NCBI GenBank assembly: GCA_004335835.1
Contig: RWJK01000864.1
Span: 1 to 64,000, forward strand
Direction of reading: 5' to 3'
Origin: Scenedesmus sp. ARA3
Taxonomy: Eukaryota; Chlorophyta; Chlorophyceae; Sphaeropleales; Scenedesmaceae
Length of the DNA: 64,000 nt
Shown here: positions 36,251 through 47,572 of the stretch, piece after piece
How positions within the stretch are numbered: the stretch's first letter is position 1
Layout of the letters: each line of letters starts with the position of its first letter
The notes under the pieces: model-generated
The model's database searches: none
The model's input: the letters and a program-made list of their open reading frames with translations, nothing else
What the model was told of the DNA's origin: nothing
Program-made: the position numbers and the translations under genes

Positions 36251-37410
36251 AGGCAGGCACTGAGATGATCGATTTGAACTGTTTGCGCTGTTCAAGCAAA
36301 GGGCGCTACTAGACACTGGTAGTGTCAGACCTGCTTGCTGCAAGCGGCTTTGTTGTGTGCCATGTTCCTCCAGGCTGCTGACGCAATAGCATGACATTCA
36401 TGGTGTGTTCCTTTCTGCACTCGTACATTGGCTGTGTCATGCCACCGATAGCACAGTATGGAAGCTGCCTCACCTGTCCTGTGCAGGAATGCTGGGCGCT
36501 CATCGGGCGTGTGCTGCACCATGCCCTGCAAGCAGCAAATGTACAGCAGATTTGTAATCGTAGGAGGACTAAAGTCTCGCACCGTAGTGCATCAGACAGC
36601 CGGCCGGTGCCACCCACACAGTGAAGCAACGCACCTGATACAAGATTGTGGTGAGAGCAAGCTTTTTAGCCAGACTCCCATCAAGCGCCAGCACCTGGCA
36701 GCTGCTGCACTTACCACAGCTGTAGCAACACATTCACGCAACTCCAGCTGCCCACCCCCCCTCCCCTTTCCTGCAGGCTCACCTGGTGCTGCACTGTTGC
36801 AAACTCTATCCTGGGTCTGCCAGTCGGTCTGATACTTTGTTGCCTTCCTCTGTACTAGCTCACCTGGTGCTGCAGGTAAGGCATCTCGCCTGGGGGCATC
36901 ACCACCGCCATGGCATCCCTCGGCTGCAGCGCCACCTGCCGGTGCTGCGCCAGCTTTCCTGCAAGCCCAAACGCCAGCCTGTAGGTATCCTTGTCGCCGT
37001 GCATGTGCTGGTATGTTTCATTGGAGCGGCTGTTGAGCCAGAAGAGCCACTCCAGCACATCATAGTGCCGCAGGCGGTCAAACAGTACCTGCATAGATAA
37101 CAAGACCCAGGACATCAGAAGCTTGTGTTGTGTTGTGTTTTGTATGTGTGACAAGTGCTTGGGTCCAAAGTGTCTGCAGTGAGTGCCAGGTGCAGGCTGC
37201 AGCAGCTTGCCATGGCAAGCATGCGCAAGCATCGCATGCATGTAACCCACAGATGCGTGTGCCGCAAGCTGCCCGCTCCACACACATGCATAGTGCCGCA
37301 CCTGCCCGCTCTCTGCGCTGTGGAACGTTGCGTCCTGCTCCCAAGGCACAGCCTGGCCCAGCTTCGAGAAGAAGGCCCCATCCATCCACAGGTGGCCCCA
37401 GAAGTCTGAC

Positions 37411-37446
<36 letters not shown>

Positions 37447-39289
37447 GCACAAATGACTGGCAACATCCAAAGCATGCAGGTCAAGGCCAGAATGGCAGAG
37501 GCGCCACCCACAAGTGGCCGTACGAGTTTGCAGCAGCGCAGCAGCAGAGCCAGATGCCGCCCGTTGTGCGATGTGGCCAGTATGCAACAGATGAGGATGA
37601 CGCCATGAGCACACCATGCAGCCCAGGCAAAATGGCAACGCAAGTGGTTAATACCATGCCAGGCTAAATGCAGCACTGCAAGGCATGGAGATTGCCGCGC
37701 CCACCTGGCCAGAACAGGTTTCCTGCAGCAGCAAAGGGCTCCGAGTGGAAGAGCTGCTCAGGGTTGAGCAGCGGCAGCGAGTCAGCATCCAGCATCAGCA
37801 CCTGCACAGGACAGCAACGTACAGACAAACACATCAGCATACAACAAAGTGCTGTCATTGATGTGCGTCGAATATGTGTTATATCACACAACTTGTCGGT
37901 CTTGAAGCTGCGGCTGTTTTGGCTGTTGCAGATGCTGTCTCTGCAGCACGTGCTGCCTTGCCTGCTCGACATGCTTGCACAACAGCAGCCCACCGCACTC
38001 ACAGCCTGCCTACAGCTGCATCCAACAGCTTACATTACGGTGCTCGCTGCAGCAACTGCTATGCAGAAGCTGGGAAGGCCCTACCCATACCTGCTGGAAG
38101 CTTGTCACGTAGGCCAGGGCATGCACCTTGGTGGCAAAGCCGGTGATGTTGGACACGCTGCCAGCATCGAAGCCCGCGTAGTGGTAGCTCAGGTCAACCT
38201 GCAGCGGCAAGCATGCGTTGATGCTCAGCTGTGTTGGTACTAGGCTTGAACACCCGCATGAGGTTCCAGGGAAGTCGCCAACTGCTACACGACACCCAAA
38301 AGCAGCTGCACGCCCCTGGCCCAACGCTCGTTGTGCGTGGGCGGCTGTGACAGCAGAGCTGATGCTTTCAGCTGTTGATGCTAGTGGTTATTGCGTGTGG
38401 TTGCTTGCTTCCTCTGCCATTACTGAAGCAGCGGCTGCTGAGACCACATCCACAGCAATCATCAAGCAACTCGCACCTGCTTGCGTGTGCCGTCAATCAG
38501 GCGGACCCTGCCCCCGCCGTTTGCTACACTGTACTGCTTGATGATTCTTGCTGTCAGCGGGTCATACTCCTTCATGCCATAAAACACTATCTCAATGGGC
38601 AAGGTGCACTTGAGCACCTGCTGCAACGTGATGATGCTAACAAGCGCATTGCTCATCTGATCGCGTGACCCAGCAACAATGAGGATGCCTCTGCTGGGGC
38701 TGCTGCTACTGCTGCTGCTACTGCTGCTGGTGCTACTGCTTATGCTGCTGTTATCACTGCTGCTACGAGCAGCAGCAGACTGCTGTTCTAGCTCGGCCTG
38801 CAGTGCTGCATACCGCTGCTGCATGCGCCCACGGGTGTACAACTCTTCCTGCATGCGCAGCCTGTCCAGCTGCATCTGCTGCATGCCGTCAAGCTGTACA
38901 CCTGCTGTGCTCAGCGTCTCTATTGCCTGCAGGAGTGCCTGACTAGGCAGCTTGCTGCTGATGCCTAGGGTGCCATCACTGCTGCTGCTACTGCTTGGGC
39001 TGCCAGCTGCAGACCATGTGTGCTCTGCTGAAACTGACGGCAGCAGCGTTCTTGGGTCCTGATAGCATCCCGATCCATGTTCAAATAACCGTCGAGCGTG
39101 CTGCACAGCTGAGGCTGTGGAGTGCAGCAGCGAGTCTCTCGTGGACAGGTGCATGGAGGCTGCTCGATGTGTGGTGGCGATGATGCCCATCACGGCAACA
39201 CACAAAATAATAAATGTGTATGGAACTGTCTTGTCGCGCCGACTGCTACCGCATCGGCTGGTTTTTGGCAACTCGCTGCTTCGCGCCAT
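35826..39289 (-). CDS. GT71 (MNN1-type) Golgi glycosyltransferase
   Basis: Seven exons: 39289-38477, 38198-38091, 37801-37705, 37405-37302, 37088-36864, 36525-36474, 36208-35826; 593 aa, phases consistent. Type II membrane topology is expected from a short basic cytosolic tail, one transmembrane segment (YTFIILCVAVMGIIATTH, about residues 24-41) and a Ser-rich stem. The catalytic domain starts with GILIVAGSR and LPIEIVFYGMKEYD. The metal-binding motif is LMLDADSLPLLNPEQLF (DxD, 312-314), followed by GNLFWPGDFWGH. This order is that of the MNN1/alpha-mannosyltransferase family, which adds sugars from nucleotide-sugar donors to glycoproteins in the Golgi. The exact sugar and acceptor are not predictable. 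CTG tracts precede the acceptors of exons 4 and 7. Confidence 0.9.
36211..36249 (-). repeat. (CTG)13 tract before GT71 exon 7 acceptor
   Basis: Thirteen CAG units on the plus strand, CTG in the sense of the gene, abut the acceptor of the last exon. Confidence 0.95.
37411..37444 (-). repeat. (CTG)11 tract before GT71 exon 4 acceptor
   Basis: Eleven CTG units in the sense of the gene end at the gcgtcag acceptor of exon 4. Confidence 0.95.
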
Positions 39290-39875
39290 TTTGCTGCTGT
39301 TGTACTGCTAGCGTCTCTTGAGAATACGCTTGAACTCGTAGCAACTCTCAGACGTGAAAGATAAAGAGAATTGACTTGGAAGCTGCCTCAAGAAGCTAAC
39401 AGCGTAGCTCATCTCTCACTCAACGGTGTGAAGGTCGAGTACTGATGACGGGACACAATGAAATGAGAGGCCGCGCTACTGAAGCCAGGTATAATTACTT
39501 ATACTGAGCTTGACCGACAAACAAAGCGTTCAGGAGAACTCCCCCAGTGGTGTGTCACAAACTTGTGCACGTGGTTGCAGTGCAGCACGTGGCAATCCAC
39601 TGCAGTGCAGTGTACGAGGCATCCTCGGCAATGCCGGGCATGCTTCTGCGTGGTAAGGCATGGCTCAGCGAGCTGTTAGCAGCATGGCAGGTACCTTCTG
39701 GCACAGCTGCTGGCGCTGAAGGTGATGCGGCCATGCATGCTGGTCAGCAGTGCTGCATGACTGCGTTGCTTGCTGTGCTCACAGGCATTCGCCAGAACGT
39801 GGCAGTTCCCCGCAGCAGCTGCTGCTGCTGGTGAAGCCACGTGCACGCCATGCAGCAACAGCCTTGCTGCGCGTT
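39290..39875. other. Spacer between HemK2 stop and GT71 start
   Basis: Both neighbours are on the minus strand, so this holds the HemK2 3' flank and the GT71 promoter. No TATA box, terminator-like signal or gene was recognised. Confidence 0.5.
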
Positions 39876-42800
39876 TCATCCTGTTGCTGTGTCGAGCACT
39901 GCTGCTGCTTCTGTGGTGTTGCCACAGACAGAAGCGCCAGCCACTGCTGCTGCTGCTGCTGCTGCAGGCCGGTGCACATGCAGGATGTGGAGGCTCTCCT
40001 CATCTGCCGCCCTTGACAGCGCAATCGAAGCTGCAAGCCAGGGACACCAGAAGGACATACAAGGTTGAAGCTTGGTTATTAGCAGCAGTGCCTGTTCAAG
40101 GTTGGCACTGACCAGGCAGTGCTAGCACTGCCCAGAGAGCAGCGCTGCTCTCCCTGCAAAGCCTGAGTACAGGCCATGCATGCAACGAGGTTGCTTGGCA
40201 CTAGGGCAAGCACTTGAGTAGTTTGCTTAAACGGCTTGCAAGTCTGTGGTTCACTGACACGCAAAAATGTTCTGCTTGGATGCAACATGCCATGTAAGAT
40301 AATGCAATGGCCGTGTGCTGGAGTAGCATGTCCAGCACGCACACTGCAGGCCTCACCTACAAAGCCTTGTGCTTCAAGGATACTGATTATCTCTGCAGCA
40401 GCAAAAACAGCAACCAAACTCGGCTTCAGTAACTACCAGTGCAATAAACTAGCTTGCATGCAAGCACGGTGGCAACAAAACAGCACCAGCAAGACTTGCA
40501 ATGCATCACAAACTGCTGCCAAGCATTCCTGCAAGCAGAGCCAGCCCAGCAGCTCACCCTGTGGCCTGTTCTCACTGACTGTCACAATGAAGGCGTGGCC
40601 TTGTGGTGACAACAAGTCAGGGAGCTGCAGCAGCGGCAGCAACAGCAGCAGCAGCAGCAGCGGCCGCACAGAACCACACCGCAGCATTGTGGCACAAGTC
40701 CTGTCAATTGTTGCCAGGGACAACCATTGCAGAGCCCAGCACGCGCCTGACACCAAGGTCGCTGGTGTTTCCTGCAAGTTCCTGCAGGCTCCTGCAGGCG
40801 CTGCATCACAACTGCCTCATCACAGCCTGGCAGCAGCTGGCCAGCGTGGCAAGCTGCACATCAGGTGCCATGCTGTGCAGCAGCATCACAGATAGCTCAA
40901 CAGATAGCTCAACATGCTTTACGCAGCACAGCTGATGCAGCACCATACCGAATGTACTGATGGAACTACACCAAAACTTCTGGTGGCAAAACCAGGGGCT
41001 ACAGGTGCAGACAATCCTGGCGGTGCTGCACGCACCTGCGCCAGCAGCCGATCCGTCACGCGGCGCCCATCTACGCCGCCGGCCCATGCCTGTGCAATGC
41101 CTTGCCGCTGCACCTCCTCATCAGGCGTGGGCACGTAGGGAGGGTTGAACAGCTGCAGGCATTGCAGGCATTGCAGGCATGTCATAACTGTTTCAAGGTA
41201 TGTCAGCAGTCGCTTCTCCTGCAGGCATGCCACCCCTTGTCACCCGAGGTGGGCACGTAGGGAGCTGTAGAAACATCAGCAGCATGCATGCACAGCAGCA
41301 TGTTGCATGATTGTTCTTTTAAACTCGACGCCTGGCTGCTTTTGTCATGTATTAATTCAACTTTCGGAGTCACCTAAGGTGGTTTGGGAGTGGCTCCCTC
41401 CTCTGGGTTCACCTCTTGCTAGAAAAACGTGTAATTGATTGATTGATTGCAGAAGCAGAGTTGTGCACTGCAGGCAGGCAGGTACATGCCAACATCCTGC
41501 AAGCAGAGCACAGATCTGCAGCTGGCACCGCTGCGATCCTACAGCTCCAACCCGCGTTGTGCCCTGGTCCTGGCGCTGGAACAAACGGTGCTGAACCCTG
41601 TGTTCAACCCACCAGCAGGTCTATAGCTCCAGCCAGGCGAGGTATCAGGCTGGCCACCAGATCAGTCTGCACCAGCTGCACGCCATGCACCTGCCAGCAG
41701 CAGCAGCAGTGAGGCAGCAGCAAGGCAGCATGGGCCAGCCTCAGATGTCAACCACCCACAGCATGCAGCAGCATGATGTGCCGTTGGAGAACATGGCCAC
41801 GGTGGTGCTAGCCCCACACCCCACAACCTTTGCACGTTTTTGCACAGAGAAGCTGCATAGGTTGGGGTAACGCTTGCTGATCAGCTCTGCTACAGGTGGC
41901 ACAAGTGTATCGCAAAGAGACAGAACATGTCCGCCTGCATGAATGTCCGGCTAGGTGCACCTGGTGGGATGCTAGCGTCTGTGCGGCAGCCTGCAGCGCT
42001 GCTGGGTTGATGTCTGTGGCAAAGAACTGACAGCCGCCGCCACATCCTGCGGCTGCGGCTGCTGGTGGTTGCGGAGAGCTGGCCTGCACCAACCGCTGCT
42101 GCTGCTGCTGCTGCTGCTCTAGGCACTGGATCGCCAGCGCCGCAGAGCATATCACATAGCCGCTGCCGCAGCCAACCTCCAAGCAGCTGCAGCATGAGCA
42201 CAGCAGGTTCAGGCAGCAAGACCTCATCAACAGCCAGGCTGCAGAAAAGGGTGTGAGACGAATGAGTACAGACACTTTGAACTTTTTTTGAAATCATCAC
42301 TGTGGAGTACTGAACGCATGCCATGATGTGGGCCACATGATGGTGCACAAATGGTGCATGGCAACAGCTGCGCATGTCAGTGTCTGCAGCTGTTTGCTGG
42401 CAGAGTGTGTTGGACCTGTGACAGCTTTCACTAACAACCAGGTTCAAAAACGAATGAACCGCAGCAGTGGTGTTCTGTACCACTGCACTGCAGTTGCCGC
42501 AGCTCACATTCTGGGCAGCTGCTGCAACAGACATTTGCTGTGCAACTGCAGCAGGTACTCCTTCACTGCATCCACAAGAGCAAAGCTATCCTGCAATACA
42601 ACAGCAGCAGCAGAAAACATTTCAGTAACCAAAGCAGGAGCGGCATCAGCAGACAGGGCAGCAGCAGTAGCAGCACACATGACAGCAGCAGCAGGAACAG
42701 CAGCAGTGTACAAAGGCACAGCACCACAGGCGCTCAGCCGGCAGCGCCTAGCCGAATTTAAACATGTCGATACACGATATGGTTGCTACTGCTGCCAGCT

Positions 42801-42893
42801 ATTGACAGCGTAACTCACGTCTGACGGCGCGTACACGTCCGAGCTCCAGTTGGTGTTCCTTATTTCGGCCTCTGGCAGCACCACGCTGCTCAT
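39876..42893 (-). CDS. HemK2/N6AMT1-type protein methyltransferase
   Basis: Eight exons: 42893-42819, 42590-42508, 42186-41961, 41690-41613, 41152-41036, 40624-40558, 40392-40357, 40030-39876; 278 aa, phases consistent. The family (yeast Mtq2, human N6AMT1) methylates the Gln of the GGQ motif of release factor eRF1 and can act on histone H4. Motifs in order: [15 protein letters not shown] at the N-terminus, the SAM-binding loop [11 protein letters not shown] (54-64), [11 protein letters not shown], and the catalytic [13 protein letters not shown] (NPPY about 157-160). It is longer than the usual 210-220 aa because of a Gln/Ala-rich insert after the SAM loop and an Ala-rich C-terminus. The start is the only ATG before the conserved N-terminal motif. 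Confidence 0.92.
41246..41263 (-). repeat. Echo of HemK2 exon 5 start
   Basis: gaggtgggcacgtagggagc repeats the antisense of the exon 5 codons for PYVPTP (about 41126-41146), lying roughly 115 bp upstream of the genuine segment in intron 4. Confidence 0.65.
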
Positions 42894-43246
42894 TTCGCAG
42901 CTTTTACAGTTACAGACTGACTATTCTGAGCTGTGATTGTGATTTGGAGACTTCAAGTCACGGCAAGCAGACTAGGGTTGCACTGGCATGGTCAGCAGCT
43001 ATGTGGTGACTGTGCTGCCTACTGGCATCCCAAAAAGCAGGCTGGAACGTGGCTGCCTGGTAGCAGAGGGAAGAGTGCAAGCTGGACAAGTGGGCTTGCA
43101 AGGAATCCACAAAAGGCATGAGAAGCACATCTTATTACACGGCGTTCTGACGATGGCGTGACAGGACATAACAACACCGTGTTGTCATGTGACACACAAC
43201 ACGAGGCCAGCGGGGTGCAGGCCTAGTAGCAGGCCTAGTAGCAGGC
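42894..43246. other. Spacer between SET gene stop and HemK2 start
   Basis: 353 bp holding the 3' flank of the SET-domain gene and the presumed HemK2 promoter; no gene or clear motif seen. Confidence 0.5.
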
Positions 43247-43355
43247 CTAACCCTCTGTATGCAGTCCCTCAGCAGTAGCGGCCAGTGCGCTGTCACCGTC
43301 CCAAGCAACAGACACAAGCTTCTCAAGTGGACACGAACTGGTGCTGCTGTCACCA

Positions 43356-43400
<45 letters not shown>

Positions 43401-44100
43401 GGTGCACTCGCACTGCCTAGCTGGCTTGCTGAGCAGCTGCCAGAATCTTGCTGTGCATCTGCTGCTGCTGCTGAAGTGGCACCAGCAGGGCAGCTCTCAG
43501 CCTGCCGCTGCTGCAGCTGCTGCTGTGCCGCCTCCAATGCCTCCCGCAGCTCCATTTGCCGCTGCTGCAGCACGCGCCGCAACACACACAGCGCCTCACA
43601 TGCACTGCTGCTGCTGCTTGTACTGCCGCTGCCATTGTCACCGCTGCTGCCTTCCTCACCCCGATCAATACCTGCTGCTGCACTGCATCCGCAGCCACAC
43701 AGAACTGACGTGCCTGCTGCTCCTGCTGCTGCAGGCTCTGCTGCTGCCTGCTGCACGTTGTCTCCTTGCTGTGCTGCTGCAGGCTCTGCTGCTGGCTGCT
43801 GCACTGAGTGTCCTTGCTGTGCTGCTGCCAGCACCTGCCCTACCCAGCTTGCCACACCTTGCGGCAGCTGCCCTGTCCCATCAAGCTCTAGCCACCAGCT
43901 GCTGTCTTCCAAACCTGCAAAGGCCAGCAGCTGCTGCCACTGCTGCTGCTTCCTGTTGCTGCGGCTGCTGTGCCCTAATCCAGGCTCACTCGCAGCTGCT
44001 GCTTCTGCTAGAGAAGCATCCTGGCAGTGATGCAGCAGCTCTCCAGCTGTCAAGTTGAACGCATAGCACTGCCTGCGAGGGTCCACGGAACCTCGCTGTC

Positions 44101-44141
<41 letters not shown>

Positions 44142-44171
44142 CCAGGCACAGCTGCAGCTGCTGCTTGGGCC

Positions 44172-44204
<33 letters not shown>

Positions 44205-45471
44205 ATGGTGAAGCCGTACTCCAGCAGCCAGCGCCAGGAGCAGTGGGGGCTCTCATCGTCTGATGGGTTGTAGGAGATGAAGATCTGGCAGCAGCAGCGG
44301 CAGCAGCAGAAGCAAGCAGCAGCAGAAGCAGCAGTGTTGTGGCCACCAATGAGTGCAGGTCTTGTGATTGGCTGATACTGTAGAAGCTCACAGTGTGCCG
44401 CTGCACTCGTGTTCCCCCTGCATGATGCCTTGGCAGAACAAACCACTGCAGCAGCTGTCACTAGCATGTGACTAACATAGCAGATGATGGTTCGTCTCAC
44501 CTGCTGTCCCTTCTCTATGTGCTGAGTTGCCAGCAGCCGGAAAGCACTGCCATCACCCAACACACGCGCATTCACCTGCAGGCAACAACAGGGCAGCAAC
44601 AGCAGCAGCAGCAGATTGTGTGTGAGGGTTAGGCACTTTTCAAGGAAAGCAACACAGACACGCATGCAGCCACGCAAGCCACACCACCATCTCCTGCATA
44701 GCCAACGTCCCTCTTCTCAACAACACAGCCGGCTTGTGACAACTGCCGTGGCTGTTGTACTACGGGCAAAGCAGCAGCCTCACCTGCTCCCCAGTGCCAT
44801 GATTAGCCATGTCAAGCAGGGGCACCAGCACCCCCACATCTTCCACCCCATGCTGTTGTAACGCTATTCTGACATCCCTGGGCAACTCTTCAACTTCCAG
44901 TGTAACGCTGCGCGTCTGGGCTACGCTGTAGGCCCACAGGAAGGCCTGCCAGGCTTCGCAGCGGTTTAGCCGAGCCAGGGCTTTGGCTGAGGGTTTAGGC
45001 AGGGCTTCGAGCAGGGCTTGAACCCTAGGCCAGGCTTGTCTGAGGCCGGTGTACCGCTTGGAGGTGAGGCGGCACAAATGTGGCAGTGCAGTGACGAGCT
45101 GCATGCACGGCGAGCTGCTGCTGCTGCTGCTGCTGCAATGCCGGTGTTGGGCAGAAAATGAGACACAGCAGGTTGGTGAAATGAGTTTGCAGGTGATGTT
45201 CACAAACAACACAATGTATAGGCAGTAGGCAGACCCATTACCATTGCTACTGGCTGGGATGTGTCACGTGGCAGCAGGAGGCATGCAGCTGTGCAATGCT
45301 CAGCTCACTCACCTGCCTCCTGCAAACACTGGCAGCGGCACACTGGCCGGCAGCGTTGCCAGGTAGCTTCCCACTCCTTGCTGCTCCGCAGCGATACTGC
45401 TGATGCTGCTGCTGTCGTCCCCATCATCCACATATTCAGCAGCAGCTTCTGCTGCTTCCTGTGCCACCTCA

Positions 45472-45525
<54 letters not shown>

Positions 45526-46510
45526 CTTTGCTGACCTCCTGCTGCTGCTGCTGCTGCTGCCGGCTGCGCCTGGCTGTAGCCATACAGCAGGGCCTCATGC
45601 AGCAGTGCTACTGCTTCCAAGTAGGTGTCTCCATCCGGCAGAGCCAGCAGCTGCTGCAGGCGAGGGTGCTGCACTGCTGCATGCCTGCAGGCAACCAGGG
45701 CGCAGGGCAACAACAATACTAAGCATGCAGACATAAAGCAGGCACCAACGAGTTTGTATAGCAGATGATAGCACTTGCCTTGTACTGCACAGATCTCACC
45801 TTGGGATAGTGGCATCACCATATTTCCTGTACACATCCGCATGCGTCTAAATTGCGCATCTTGAATAGCTGCTTCTGCAACAGCTGGCACCTGTAGCCAG
45901 CAGGTTATTATAGATTTCAAGCTTCTGCATGATGCTGGCTGACAATACAACTGTGGACACTCACGCGGCTGAGAAGGTGCCAAAACTGACTGTCAGGTTG
46001 GTGGGCACTGCAAGGATGACGTCGTGGCGGTTGAAGGCGCGCAGCACCTGCGAAACCCAGCAAGCTGTCAGTATGACACGGCTTTTGAAGCTGTATAAGG
46101 AGCAGACAGTACGGGATTGCAGCACCGATGTATGATGCGGAGCAGAAGCTGTTCAGACGGCAGCCTGAGCAAATGCTGATGTGGCATGCGTGACTTGCAC
46201 ATGACGAATGGGCATTCACCTGCAGGCCTCTTAAACCATCAAATTCGCCTACAGTCACGTGCTGGATGTCAGCACCGTTGAGCTTCAGCCAATGCGTGAC
46301 TTGCAGCAGGCTACTGCTCCTGCTGCTGCTGTCAGAGCTGGCATCTGAGGTTTTTGCTGCATACGGCGGGAATGGGCCGCTGTTCAAGCATGAGGGAGAT
46401 GTTCTACGAGCAGAAGGTTTGGGCACGACACCAAACAGTTGAAGCACTTGCAGCCCACGCAGCGCAATGATGAAACTGGCAATCACAACCAGCACGTGCA
46501 GCCGATTCAT
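43247..46510 (-). CDS. SET-domain protein lysine methyltransferase (LSMT/SETD-like)
   Basis: Seven exons: 46510-46220, 46047-45991, 45890-45800, 45676-45313, 45132-44784, 44575-44501, 44284-43247; 754 aa. The second donor (ACA|GTCAGT) was chosen because the stronger GTGAGT site 22 nt later breaks the phase. A hydrophobic N-terminus (VLVVIASFIIAL) looks like a signal anchor or organelle leader. The split SET domain follows: THWLKLNGA, VILAVPTNLT, an insert with Ser/Gln runs, then VLVPLLDMANHG and IFISYNPSDDES...WLLEYGF. This is the RuBisCO-LSMT/SETD3/SETD6 arrangement, which methylates lysine on non-histone proteins. A long C-terminal part with poly-Gln and poly-Ser follows, including FNLTAGELLHHC, the probable start of the substrate-binding domain. 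The target is unknown. Confidence 0.88.
43358..43399 (-). repeat. Poly-Ser coding (AGC)14 tract
   Basis: GCT repeats on the plus strand read AGC in the sense of the SET gene and encode a serine run in its C-terminal tail. Confidence 0.9.
44102..44203 (-). repeat. Two poly-Gln coding CAG tracts
   Basis: Tracts at 44102-44139 and 44173-44203 read CAG in the sense of the SET gene and encode glutamine runs just after the YGF motif. Confidence 0.9.
45475..45522 (-). repeat. Poly-Ser coding (AGC)16 tract
   Basis: Sixteen CTG units on the plus strand; in the SET gene frame they encode serines inside the SET insert. Confidence 0.9.
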
Positions 46511-47461
46511 CTTCTGCTCCGCTTTCTTACATGTACATTAACCTTGACCACAAAGTTTGACCATTCCTTGACATGAATTGCAGCGGAGAAACCGGGAAAC
46601 GTGTTACAGTGTCATGTTATTTGAGGTGCGGATTTTCAAAAATCTCTGCGGCCCTTTCCCAAAAAAGCTTCTGAAACTTCATCAGTTTAGTGCTCGCTGT
46701 TTGTTTCGCGAATGTTTGCAGATGCTGTTGAAGTCTGGGTACAAGTGCATTCAGAAACACAGCAGCAGCATCACTGTGGCCTGGTGCACTGTCCAAACAC
46801 TCGTTCTGCCACACGTCACCTCTTACAAGCAGCTAATAGCGTCAGGTGTGTATTATGTGCCACCTGGTGGCAACCTAGGAGTGAGAAGGACATGCAGGCC
46901 AGGCAGCCTTCCTGCAAGACCCCAGCAGGTACGATGTGGCTAGATGAGCACGTCAAACAAACTAATTCAACTAAAAGAATTTTCTTGCACTTTGTGCGAT
47001 AAACTCAAACAGCTGCTTGTTCAGCACGCGACATTCGAACCAGCTCCGTTGAATAAGCCCGCTTTTCGCAGCGAATGAGGCGTTGTATCAGCCCGTGCCC
47101 ATACCTACCAAAAAATGCACGTGGTTGTAGTAAACTGAGCAGAGCTCCTTGCAGCAATCGTCTGCTGCCAGGCTGATGCATTGTCTTGAAATGTTGTCAA
47201 TCTTACACTTGCTGACTGCCAATCCCTTGATATCACTGAAGTCCTAGGTCCTGACAATGTTGTTGCATCCCTGTTCTTGTGTCAGCATTGATGCATGTGT
47301 GACTTCATCTGCCATGCTTCTCTTTGCTGCTCATTGCTGCTGCTGCTTTGCAGGCCCTGATGGCATCATTCGACAAGCTGCGGCGGCGGCATTATTAAGC
47401 AGCCTGAGGCGCACCTGAAGCGACTGCCCAAAGCGTATGCAGACACCTTCCCCTTTCATCA
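46511..47461. other. Intergenic region with weak two-exon candidate
   Basis: This is the 5' flank of the SET gene and of the Gln-rich frame. A plus-strand frame from ATG 46614 to a CAG|GTACGA donor (about 46928) could splice to 47354-47399 (ttgcag acceptor, MASFDKLRRRHY then TAA), giving about 120 aa. The codons look ordinary but no family is recognised. Support is weak. Confidence 0.3.
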
Positions 47462-47572
47462 GTGCTTGCTTGCGGCAGCTGCTGGCCCTCCAGCAGGAAC
47501 TGCCCAAGCAGCAACAGCTATAGTTGCTGCTCCCTTGAAGCGAAAGGTACTAGTGTCAGCAGCGTATCAGGC

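Noticed and set aside
43285..44058. Long plus-strand open frames opposite the SET gene (Leu/Cys-rich)
   Set aside because: They are antisense shadows of CAG/GCT tracts in a well-supported minus-strand exon.
45958..46047. Using the strong GTGAGT donor at the end of SET gene exon 2
   Set aside because: It leaves two bases over and throws the next conserved exon out of frame; the weaker GTCAGT donor 22 nt earlier keeps the frame.
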